From Rhodanobacter denitrificans (lineage in GTDB: Bacteria; Pseudomonadota; Gammaproteobacteria; Xanthomonadales; Rhodanobacteraceae): a stretch of DNA of 64,000 nucleotides. The position numbers and the translations under genes were made by a program. The stretch lies in assembly GCA_003241385.1 (NCBI GenBank), contig QFPO01000005.1:413049-477048 (forward strand). Reading direction: 5' to 3'. This document shows, in pieces, positions 24,188 to 31,784 of the stretch (within the stretch, counting starts at the first letter, position 1; the number at the start of each line of letters is the position of its first letter). The notes below the pieces were generated by a model that was given only the letters and a program-made list of their open reading frames with translations, ran no database searches and was not told the origin of the DNA.

Positions 24188-25333
24188 TCAGCCGTCGAAG
24201 CCGTTGCCGAACACGCGCTCCGGTCGCGCTTCCGGATGGAAGACCACGACGGCGTAGGACAGGCTCGCCGGCACGCCGTTGCCGCTGGCGCCGTCGATCG
24301 TGACGCGGTAGACCGTGTCGCCGGCCGGCTGGCCGTAGTTCACGCCCTGCGGCAACCAGACCAGGGTATTGTCGCCGTAGCCGACGTCGTTGGCGAGCGG
24401 CTCGTAGCTCACCGCACCGAGTGCCTGTCCGTCGCGCGTCATCGTCACGCGCGCGTTCGCGAAGTTCGCGCCGGGCCACGAGAACGACCAGCGGTTCGAC
24501 AGGCTCGGCAGCAACTGCCACGGCACGTAGCCGGCCGGCGGCCAGGCGACGCCGACCGGCGTGTCGGGCCGCGCGCCGAAGCCGCCGATCACGCGCAGCG
24601 CATTGGACGGCCAGCCGGCGGCCCCCTCGACGCTGCCCGAGGCCATCTGCGCCTGCGGCGGATAGAGAATCCAGCGGCGATGGCCGACCATGCCGTTGCC
24701 GCTGCCGTAGTCGTCCATATACGCGACGACCGCCTCCGGGCCGGCCAGGCCCAGCGAGACGTTCGAGGTGGCGGCCGCGCCGGCACCGGCCGCGGTATAG
24801 CAGAGCCAGCTCGTCGGCGGCGCATGGCTGATCTGGCCGTTGGCGGTGAACATCAGCGCGGCGTCCTGGGCGCCCTGCACGGCGCCGGCGGTCGTCGCGG
24901 TCACGTCGCCGGGCAGTCCGGCCAGCGCGCGATAGACGTTGACGCGTTCGATCGTCGCCGTGTGATAGGCCGCCGCGGTCGTGCCGGACATGCAGCTGCC
25001 GAGCGAGCCGGTCCAGCCGGCGGCGATGCCCGATTGCGGCACGAACACGCCCAGATACGCATTGGCGACCGAGTCGCGGCTGGTCGGGTCGATCCAGACG
25101 CGCACTTCGGTGCCGGCCGTCGCGCTCGCGGCGGCGGTCTCGCCGGCGGTCGCATCGGGCAGCCAGCGCGGTGCCGCACCCAGCCCGCCGTCCGGCGGCA
25201 GGTCGGCCCGGGCGGTCGCGGAAGCCGCGAGCGCACAGGCGCTCAGCGCGACGGTCAGTGCGCGTGCGGGCCCGACGCGATGCGGCGGCGCATGCCGGCC
25301 GGCGCGATGGTCGTGGCGGTTCGAACGGGTCAT
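24188..25333 (-). CDS. Secreted CAP-domain protein with C-terminal 'VFGNGFDG' motif
   Basis: 381 residues from the ATG at 25333; an upstream in-frame ATG (25384) would add 17 unlikely residues. After a long basic start and a hydrophobic signal core ('ALTVALSACALAASATARA') comes a CAP/SCP-like domain. Its signs are 'YHTATIERVNVYRALAGLP', 'AQDAALMFTANGQISHAPP', and 'SGNGMVGHRRWILYP', whose His residues fit the CAP metal site. CAP proteins are secreted and bind lipids, metals or peptidoglycan. A beta-rich region follows, ending in the motif shared with two other exoproteins here. Divergent from gspL, which may be coincidence or may reflect a secretion link. Confidence 0.75.
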   Translation of the reverse strand: MTRSNRHDHRAGRHAPPHRVGPARALTVALSACALAASATARADLPPDGGLGAAPRWLPDATAGETAAASATAGTEVRVWIDPTSRDSVANAYLGVFVPQSGIAAGWTGSLGSCMSGTTAAAYHTATIERVNVYRALAGLPGDVTATTAGAVQGAQDAALMFTANGQISHAPPTSWLCYTAAGAGAAATSNVSLGLAGPEAVVAYMDDYGSGNGMVGHRRWILYPPQAQMASGSVEGAAGWPSNALRVIGGFGARPDTPVGVAWPPAGYVPWQLLPSLSNRWSFSWPGANFANARVTMTRDGQALGAVSYEPLANDVGYGDNTLVWLPQGVNYGQPAGDTVYRVTIDGASGNGVPASLSYAVVVFHPEARPERVFGNGFDG

Positions 25334-25496
25334 CGGTGAGCGGGGCTCCGGCGAGGCGCGGCAGTGTGCCGGCCGGTTCGTCAAGCAATCGCTGCCAAAG
25401 CCTCAATATCGTGTTCGCACGGCGTCCTGTGTGATCATGTCGGCCGATTCGGTCGGGCCAGGGGCGCCGGCCGCTCCACCGACTGATCGCTCGCCG

Positions 25497-26669
25497 ATGG
25501 CCTCCGCCGACAACGACCGCCTGCTGCTGCGCCTGGATTCCGAGGGACATCTGTCCTGGCTCGGCGGCGCCGGCCGCACGCTGCCGGGCGTGCCGCCGCG
25601 GCAGCGGATCGAACAGGCGCGCCGCATCGTCGTGCTGGTGCCCTCGGAAGACGTGCTGCTGACCGGCGCGACGCTGTCGGCGCGCAGCCAGGCCCAGCTG
25701 CTGCGCGCGTTGCCGTTCGCGGTCGAGGACCAGCTGCTGGCGCCGGTCGAGGACATGCACGTGGTGCCGGTGTCGGCGCCGGGTCTCGAAGGCGACCGCC
25801 GCGCGGTGCTGGTCGTCGCGCGCACGCGTCTGCGCGAGTGGCTGGACCGGCTCGGCGCCGACGGCATCCGCCCCGACGTGCTGATCCCCGAAACGCTGGC
25901 GCTGGCGCCGGCGACCGCGCTGATCGAGGCCGATCGCGCCCTGGTGCGCGTCGCGCCCGATGCGGCCTGGGCCTGCCCGGCCGGCGATCTGGCCGAATGG
26001 CTGCGCCAGACCGGCGTGGCGGCGGCCGAGCTGACGATACACGACCTGCGTGCGGCGCCGAACGAATCGGCAGCCGGCGCGCGCGATGGCCTCGGCCTGC
26101 TCGCCGCTTCGCTGCCGGCGGCCGGCAACCTGCTCGAGGGCGCGTTCGCGCCGGCGCATCGGCATGCGGCCGGGGGACGGCTCTGGCGGCTGGCTGCCGC
26201 GCTGGCGGCCCTGGTCGTGCTGCTCGGTCTGGCCGAGCGCGGCCTGGGCGTGCTGCAGCTGTCGCGCGAGTCGGCCGCGCTGCAGGCCGCGATCGATCAG
26301 CGCCTGCGCGCAGCCGTACCTGAACTCGACGGCGCGGCGCTGGCCGGCGTGGAGGCAAGCCAGCTGCTGCAGCGGCGTCTGGAATCACTGCGCGGCGGCA
26401 ACGACGAAGGTCTGCTCGGCCTGCTCGGCCGGATCGCGCCGGTGCTGACCAGCGGCACGCGGATCCAGACGCGCGGCATCGAGTATCGCAACGGCGCGCT
26501 CGAGCTCGGTCTGCGCGCGCCGGACGTGCAGACGCTCGATGCATTGCGCGAGCGCCTGGCGATGCTGCCGGGCCTGCGCGCCGAGATCACCGGCACCAGT
26601 CCGGTGGACGCCGCGCAGGGCGGCGCCGGCGTCGACGCGCGGATCCGCGTCAGCGGAGCGGGCGCATGA
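25497..26669 (+). CDS. gspL: Type II secretion system protein L
   Basis: 390 residues from the ATG at 25497; another in-frame ATG at 25437 (410 residues) has no better ribosome-binding site. It has the actin-like cytosolic domain of GspL (about 1-215, 'VVLVPSEDVLLTGATL', 'ALPFAVEDQLLAPVEDMH'), one membrane helix (about 230-250) and a ferredoxin-like periplasmic domain. GspL anchors the ATPase GspE at the inner membrane and partners GspM. The stop overlaps gspM. No gspC-K or gspD flanks it. Confidence 0.88.
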   Translation: MASADNDRLLLRLDSEGHLSWLGGAGRTLPGVPPRQRIEQARRIVVLVPSEDVLLTGATLSARSQAQLLRALPFAVEDQLLAPVEDMHVVPVSAPGLEGDRRAVLVVARTRLREWLDRLGADGIRPDVLIPETLALAPATALIEADRALVRVAPDAAWACPAGDLAEWLRQTGVAAAELTIHDLRAAPNESAAGARDGLGLLAASLPAAGNLLEGAFAPAHRHAAGGRLWRLAAALAALVVLLGLAERGLGVLQLSRESAALQAAIDQRLRAAVPELDGAALAGVEASQLLQRRLESLRGGNDEGLLGLLGRIAPVLTSGTRIQTRGIEYRNGALELGLRAPDVQTLDALRERLAMLPGLRAEITGTSPVDAAQGGAGVDARIRVSGAGA

Positions 26670-27157
26670 ACGTGGTCTGGTGGACGTCGCGACCGCCGCG
26701 CGAGCGGCGCATCCTCGCGATCGGCGGCGGCGTTGCGGCGGCGCTGCTGCTGTGGGCGCTGGTCTGGCATCCGCTCGGCCGCCAGCGCGAGGATCTGGCG
26801 CTGCGCATCGAGGGCGAGCGCGAGCAGCTGATGCAGGTGAGCCGCGCGGCCGCCGAGCTCGGCGGCCTGCACGCGACCGGCCTCGACGCACGCGCCGACC
26901 GCGAGGGCAAGTCGCTGCTCGCGCTGGCCGACGTGACCGCGCGCGGCGCCGGTCTGGAGTCGGCGCTGCGCCGCGTCGAGCCCGGCGCCGCCGGCAGCGT
27001 GCGCGTGAGCTTCGAATACGCCTCGTTCGACGAGCTCGTCGCCTGGCTCGAGGGCCTGTCGCGCGACTACGGCATCCAGGCCAGCGACTTCTCGGCCGAT
27101 CGCGTCGACGGCGTCGGTCTCGTGAACGCACGGGTAACATTGCAGGACGTGCCCTGA
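26666..27157 (+). CDS. gspM: Type II secretion system protein M
   Basis: 163 residues: a short cytosolic start, one membrane helix (about 17-36), a coiled-coil and a small periplasmic domain ending 'VNARVTLQDVP'. This is the GspM/PilO-like layout. GspM stabilises GspL and links the inner-membrane platform to the rest of the secretion machine. It overlaps gspL by 4 bases (ATGA) and is followed after 75 bases by gspN. Confidence 0.87.
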   Translation: MNVVWWTSRPPRERRILAIGGGVAAALLLWALVWHPLGRQREDLALRIEGEREQLMQVSRAAAELGGLHATGLDARADREGKSLLALADVTARGAGLESALRRVEPGAAGSVRVSFEYASFDELVAWLEGLSRDYGIQASDFSADRVDGVGLVNARVTLQDVP

Positions 27158-27232
27158 GGTAAGGTCGCCCGGCCGCCGCCCGTCTCGCGTGCGCGGCCGT
27201 CGTTTTCGCCATCGCTCACTCTCCCGGTTCTC

Positions 27233-28000
27233 ATGCGCATCCTCAAAGTCCTGATCGTGCTGGTCCTTCTGTTGCTGGTCGTCGCCGGCGTCTTCGTCTG
27301 GACGATGCCGGCGGAGCTGGCCTGGCGCTGGGGCGGCCATCGCTTCGCACCGGTCGTGCTGACCGGCGTGCGCGGCAGCATCTGGGACGGCCGTGCCGAC
27401 GGCATGAGCGTGTTCGGCCGCGACCTCGGCGAGGTGTCGTGGACGATCGACAAGGCGCCGCTGCTGCGCGGCCAGGTCCGGCTCGACGCGCACGTCAAGG
27501 GCGCCGAAGTCGAGGCCGCCGGCCTGGTCACGCGGCATCTGGACCGCAGCCTCGACCTGCGCGACGTGCGCTTCCGCTTCGCCGCGCAGCTGGCCGCGCC
27601 GGCGCTCGGCATCCCGGCGCTGAATCTGCTCGGCACGTTCAACGGCGTCCTCAGCCAGGCGCGCATCGCCGACGGCCGCGTACAGGGTGCGACCGGCAGC
27701 GGTCGCTGGAGCGACGCCGGCGTGTCCGGCCAGGCCGAGGCGCGCTTCTCGGACATCCTGGTCGAGTTCTCGTCGAAGCCCGAGGGCGGCATCGGCGGCG
27801 TCGTGCGCGACGACGGTCAGGGCAATCTCGAGGTCGAGGGCGTGTTCGACGTGCGCTCCGACCGCTTCGACGCCGAAGCACGCCTGGCCGCGCGCAACGA
27901 CGACGTGCGCGTCCGCGAGGCGCTGCGCTACGTCGGTCAGCCGCAGCCCGACGGCTCCTCGCACCTGATCGTGCAGGGCCGCATGTTTCCGCTGCTTTGA
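27233..28000 (+). CDS. gspN: Type II secretion system protein N
   Basis: 255 residues with an N-terminal membrane anchor (about 5-24) and a beta-rich periplasmic part ('GVRGSIWDGRADGMSVFG', 'LNLLGTFNGVLSQARI'). This is the GspN family, an accessory inner-membrane/periplasmic protein of the general secretory pathway found in Xanthomonas, among others. In Xanthomonas gspN is followed by gspD; here a phosphatase-family gene follows after 10 bases, so the locus is broken from the main gsp operon. Confidence 0.82.
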   Translation: MRILKVLIVLVLLLLVVAGVFVWTMPAELAWRWGGHRFAPVVLTGVRGSIWDGRADGMSVFGRDLGEVSWTIDKAPLLRGQVRLDAHVKGAEVEAAGLVTRHLDRSLDLRDVRFRFAAQLAAPALGIPALNLLGTFNGVLSQARIADGRVQGATGSGRWSDAGVSGQAEARFSDILVEFSSKPEGGIGGVVRDDGQGNLEVEGVFDVRSDRFDAEARLAARNDDVRVREALRYVGQPQPDGSSHLIVQGRMFPLL

Positions 28001-28010
28001 GCGCGTCCGC

Positions 28011-28817
28011 ATGACCGACGCCAGCTTCGTGCAGCGTGCGCTGGCCACGGCCCTGGCCGCGGCCGATGCCGCGCGCGAGGTGATCGCGCCGCGCTATCGC
28101 CGGCGCACGTTCGAGGTCGTCACCAAGGACGACCAGACGCCGGTCACCGAAGCCGACCGCGAGGCCGAGGCGACGATCAAGCGCGTGCTGCGCGCGCAGT
28201 TTCCCGACCACGCCTACTACGGCGAGGAGGAGGGCCGCGAGGGCGACGGCGACTGGCTGTGGCTGATCGATCCGATCGACGGCACCAAGGCCTTCGTGCG
28301 CGGCTATCCGATGTTCTCGACGCAGATCGCGCTGATGCATCGCGGCGAACTGGTGCTGGGCGTGTCCGATGCCGGCGAATACGGCGAGCGCGCCTGGGCG
28401 ACGCGCGGCGGCGGCGCGTTCATCCAGGACCGCCGCGAGGGCGGCGTTCCGCGCGCGCTGCACGTCGGCGACGTCGACGGCTTCGGTCCGCAGACCGCGA
28501 TCTCGACCGGCAATCTCAAATCACTGGCCGCCGACCGCCGCTGGGACGTGCTGGCCGACCTGATCCGGCGCAGCGGACGCATCCGCGGCTACGGCGATTT
28601 CCTGCATTACCACCTGCTCGCGCGCGGCGCGATCGATCTGGTCATCGAGTCCGATCTGAACATCCTCGACATCGCCGCCCTGGTCGTCATCGTGCGCGAG
28701 GCCGGTGGCGTGTTCACGGCGCTGGACGGCGCGCCGATCGATCTCGCCACGCGCAGCGCGCTGGCCGGCCCGCCCGCCTTGCACGCGGCCGCGCTCGCGG
28801 CGTTCCGCGCGGCCTGA
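28011..28817 (+). CDS. Inositol-monophosphatase-family phosphatase (HisN/CysQ-like)
   Basis: 268 residues. Metal-binding motifs of the family are 'GEEEG' (71-75), 'DPIDGTKAF' (87-95) and a late Asp in 'NILDIAALVVIVREAGG'. The Mg-dependent fold hydrolyses inositol phosphates, 3'-phosphoadenosine phosphates or histidinol phosphate. 'DGTKAFVRGYPMFSTQIAL' is closest to histidinol-phosphatase-type members, but the substrate is not certain from sequence. It follows gspN by 10 bases and is probably co-transcribed; the pairing has no obvious meaning for secretion. Confidence 0.82.
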   Translation: MTDASFVQRALATALAAADAAREVIAPRYRRRTFEVVTKDDQTPVTEADREAEATIKRVLRAQFPDHAYYGEEEGREGDGDWLWLIDPIDGTKAFVRGYPMFSTQIALMHRGELVLGVSDAGEYGERAWATRGGGAFIQDRREGGVPRALHVGDVDGFGPQTAISTGNLKSLAADRRWDVLADLIRRSGRIRGYGDFLHYHLLARGAIDLVIESDLNILDIAALVVIVREAGGVFTALDGAPIDLATRSALAGPPALHAAALAAFRAA

Positions 28818-29196
28818 TTTCGCGGCCGTCGGGGCCGCTCGGGTAGCGTCCGCAGATTCCGCGCGGACGCATTGCGCATCGCCCGACCGACCCTCTCGCG
28901 GAGTGCCGCGTTCGCGACGTCGCGTATCGCAGGTCGCGCTCCACGTCGTGGCGTGCGGGGCCGGTTCGAGACGTTCCGATGTGCATGCTCGTTTGGGCAT
29001 GCTGCATCGACCTCGGTGCCGATCGATGTCCGCTTGCCCGCGAGTCTGCTGCTGATCCGCAGCCCCGATCCCGGACTCGACCGCTCCGCCCGCGCGCCGC
29101 ATCCGGCCGCGTCCGCCACCGTCCGATCGTCCTGCCGCGTGACCGCCGCCGACCGCCTCGCCGGGCGGCACCGCCGTCGCCTGTCCGAGGCTTTCC
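28818..29196. other. Non-coding stretch upstream of the aspartokinase/homoserine dehydrogenase gene
   Basis: About 380 bases with no convincing reading frame on either strand. A short GC-rich inverted repeat (GCGGCC/GGCCGC, about 28820-28838) follows the phosphatase stop codon. A partly palindromic GCATGC pair lies near 28983-29012. I see no leader peptide rich in Thr, Ile or Met codons. Confidence 0.4.
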
Positions 29197-29225
29197 TTGA
29201 CTCGGCCGGGCTCCGATGCTTGAAT
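29197..29225 (+). promoter_or_regulatory. Candidate promoter for the aspartokinase/homoserine dehydrogenase gene
   Basis: TTGACT (29197-29202) and TTGAAT (29220-29225) are spaced by 17 bases, one and two mismatches from consensus. An alternative reading uses TTGAAT as the -35 and TATAGA (29244-29249, inside the operator array) as the -10, with an 18-base spacer. Either way the operator would block transcription. Confidence 0.4.
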
Positions 29226-29238
29226 GCGCGCCTCTTTT

Positions 29239-29262
29239 GGACGTATAGACGTCCATACGTCC
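29239..29262 (+). promoter_or_regulatory. Tandem MetJ-box-like operator
   Basis: Three contiguous 8-base boxes, GGACGTAT, AGACGTCC and ATACGTCC, each share the ACGT core. The known MetJ consensus is tandem AGACGTCT repeats bound cooperatively with S-adenosylmethionine as co-repressor. The array ends 15 bases before the ATG at 29278 and just before its ribosome-binding site (AAGGAA). Confidence 0.6.
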
Positions 29263-29277
29263 ATAAGGAACGCGAAG

Positions 29278-31647
29278 ATGGTCGGCAAGGTGGTCAAGTT
29301 CGGCGGGACCTCGCTCGGCGACGCGTCGCGGATCGCGCGCGCGGCCGATGCGGTCGCGGCAGCCCGTGCGCACGGCGCCGTCGCGGTCGTCGTGTCGGCG
29401 ATGGCCGGCGTGACCAACCAGCTCACGCGCATCGTCGCGCAGGCCGGGCGGGACGATGCGGGCGCCGCGCTGCGCGGTCTGTTCGATCGGCACGCCGACG
29501 TCGCGGCCGAGCTCGGCGCGACGCCGCAGGGCGACCTGCCGTGGACGCTGGAGCGTCTGGGCCGCCAGCTCGGGGACGCGCTCGAGCGCGTGGCCGGTGG
29601 CGACGCCGCGGCCGCCGATACCGTGCTGGCCGGCGGCGAGAAGCTCGCCGCCTGGCTGATGCTCGGCGCGTTGCAGGCGCGCGGCGTCGAGGCCGCGATC
29701 GTGCCGGCCGAGGTGCTGATCCGCACCGGCGAGCGTCCCGGCCATGCCGAGGTCGACCGCCGCGCGACCGATGCGGCGATCGGCGCACGCGGCGAGACAT
29801 ACTGGCGTGCGCAGGTGCGCATCGTGCCCGGATTCACCGGCGCGGCGCCCGACGGCCGTACGACCACGCTGGGACGCAATGCCTCGGACTACAGCGCCGC
29901 GCTGCTGGCTGCCGCGCTCGGCTGGCCGCTCGAGATCTGGACCGACGTCGCCGGCTGCTACAGCGCCGATCCGCGTCTGGTCGCCGGCGCCCAGCTGCTG
30001 CGCCATCTCTCGCTGGCCGACGCGAACCGCTTCGCGCACGCCGGTGCCAGCGTGATCCATGCACGCACGCTCGAGCCGCTGCTCGAGCGGCCGGTGCCGC
30101 TGACGATCGTCAACAGCTTCGCCGCCGATGCGCAGAGCACGCGCATCGGCGGCGATCTCAGCGAGCCGCTGCGCGGCCTCGCGCTGCGGCACGACCTGGC
30201 CCTGCTGCGCGGCACGCGCGCGCTGTCGGCGCCGGCCGCGTTCGATCACGGCGAGGACGTCTATGCCGATGCGCCGGCGGCGCTGGTCGCGGCCGACGGC
30301 ACGGCCGGTGAGCACGCGGTGCCGGTCGCCCTGCTCAGCGTCTTCGACGACACCGCCGGTCCTTCGCTCGCCTCGCGCTGCCGCGACGCCCTGGTCGCCG
30401 GCGGCCTGGCGCCGCTGGCGCTGTGGTGGTCGCGGCGCGAACGCTGCGTGCGCGTCGCGCTGGCCGCCGCCGACGGCGAGCCGGCGCTGCGCGCGCTGCA
30501 CCGGCAGCTGATCGCCGGCGATGCGCCGGTGCCGGTGCATCTGGCCGTGATCGGCGCCAGCGGACGCGTCGGCGGGCGCCTGCTGGCGTTGCTCGACGAG
30601 CAGCACGCGAGCTTGCGCGCACGCGGCTTCGATCTGCGCGTGATCGCCGCGGCCAATTCGCGCAAGGCGCTGATCGATGCTTCCGGTCTCCAGGCCGGCA
30701 CGCTGGCGGCGCGGCTCGCCGCGGCCGAGGAGCGCAGCCTCGCGCACTGGTCGCACGCGCTGCTCGGCCGGCCCGAGCGGCCGCTGGTCCTGATCGACTG
30801 CACCGCCAGCGCCGAGGTCGCCGCGCATTATCCGGACTGGCTCGCGGCCGGCATCGACGTCGTCACACCGAACAAGCACGGCCCGTCGGCCGCGGCGCCG
30901 CTGGCCGACGCGATCGCCGAGGCGCAGCGCCAGTCCGGCGCGCGCCTGCTGCACGAGACGACGGTCGGCGCGCAGCTGCCGCTGCTGCGCACGCTGCGCG
31001 AACTGACCTCGGCCGGCGATCGCGTCGAGACGCTCGAGGCCGTGCTGTCGGGCACGCTGTCGTACGTGCTCGGCCGCGTGCAGCAGGACGTGCCGTTCTC
31101 GACGGCGGTGCGCGAGGCGGTCGCGCTCGGCTACGCCGAGCCGCATCCGGCCGCGGACCTGTCCGGCGCCGACGCGGCCCGCAAGCTGGTCATCCTGTTG
31201 CGTGCGCTCGGCGTCACGGCCGACCTCGACGCGATCGACCTGCAGCCGCTGGTCGGCGCCGAGCATCTGGCCGAGCCCGACGCCGCCCGGCTGCTCGACG
31301 CGCTCGGCGATCAGGACGCGTTCTGGCGGCAGGCCGCCGCCGATGCGCGCGCCGCCGGCGAGTGCTGGATCTACCGCGCGAGCTGGCACGGCGGTATCGC
31401 CCGCCTGCGCGCCGAGCGCGTGCCGCTCGGCCATCCGCTGGCGCGGCTGCTGCCGTGCGAGAACGCCCTGCGCCTGTCGAGCAGCTACTACCGTGCCGCG
31501 CCGCTGACCGTGGCCGGCCCCGGCGCCGGGATCGACCTGACCGCGGCCGGCGTCTTCGCCGACCTGCTCGAGGTGATCGCACGCCACCAGCCGGTCGAGC
31601 CGCGCCGTCCGGTCGCCGGTGCCGAGCCGCTGCGCGCGGTGGCCTGA
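29278..31647 (+). CDS. Bifunctional aspartokinase / homoserine dehydrogenase (ThrA/MetL type)
   Basis: 789 residues. The aspartokinase is N-terminal ('VVKFGGTSLGD', then 'FTGAAPDGRTTTLGRNASDYSA', here interrupted), a regulatory middle spans about 300-430, and homoserine dehydrogenase follows (about 435-789; NAD(P) loop 'VIGASGRVGGRLL', catalytic region 'NKHGPSAAAPLADAIAEA'). E. coli ThrA and MetL have 820 and 810 residues. I start at the ATG at 29278, after AAGGAA; an upstream codon would run through the operator. No thrB or thrC follows, and the MetJ-like operator suggests regulation by methionine, i.e. a MetL-like role. Confidence 0.9.
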   Translation: MVGKVVKFGGTSLGDASRIARAADAVAAARAHGAVAVVVSAMAGVTNQLTRIVAQAGRDDAGAALRGLFDRHADVAAELGATPQGDLPWTLERLGRQLGDALERVAGGDAAAADTVLAGGEKLAAWLMLGALQARGVEAAIVPAEVLIRTGERPGHAEVDRRATDAAIGARGETYWRAQVRIVPGFTGAAPDGRTTTLGRNASDYSAALLAAALGWPLEIWTDVAGCYSADPRLVAGAQLLRHLSLADANRFAHAGASVIHARTLEPLLERPVPLTIVNSFAADAQSTRIGGDLSEPLRGLALRHDLALLRGTRALSAPAAFDHGEDVYADAPAALVAADGTAGEHAVPVALLSVFDDTAGPSLASRCRDALVAGGLAPLALWWSRRERCVRVALAAADGEPALRALHRQLIAGDAPVPVHLAVIGASGRVGGRLLALLDEQHASLRARGFDLRVIAAANSRKALIDASGLQAGTLAARLAAAEERSLAHWSHALLGRPERPLVLIDCTASAEVAAHYPDWLAAGIDVVTPNKHGPSAAAPLADAIAEAQRQSGARLLHETTVGAQLPLLRTLRELTSAGDRVETLEAVLSGTLSYVLGRVQQDVPFSTAVREAVALGYAEPHPAADLSGADAARKLVILLRALGVTADLDAIDLQPLVGAEHLAEPDAARLLDALGDQDAFWRQAAADARAAGECWIYRASWHGGIARLRAERVPLGHPLARLLPCENALRLSSSYYRAAPLTVAGPGAGIDLTAAGVFADLLEVIARHQPVEPRRPVAGAEPLRAVA

Positions 31648-31745
31648 GCGCAGCGGGGCCGTTCGATCGCCGTAGGCGTTTGCGTGCGCACGTGGCGCGC
31701 GCGCTGCGGGTGCGCCCGGCGGCGTGCGCCGGTGCCGGCTTGGGC

Positions 31746-31751
31746 TAAAGT
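31746..31751 (+). promoter_or_regulatory. Candidate -10 element for the winged-helix/TPR regulator
   Basis: TAAAGT preceded by GGC lies 33 bases before the ATG at 31785, in an otherwise very GC-rich spacer. No clear -35 is seen. Confidence 0.3.
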
Positions 31752-31784
31752 CGCCGTCCGCACCGACGCCGCCGCCGAGAGGGC

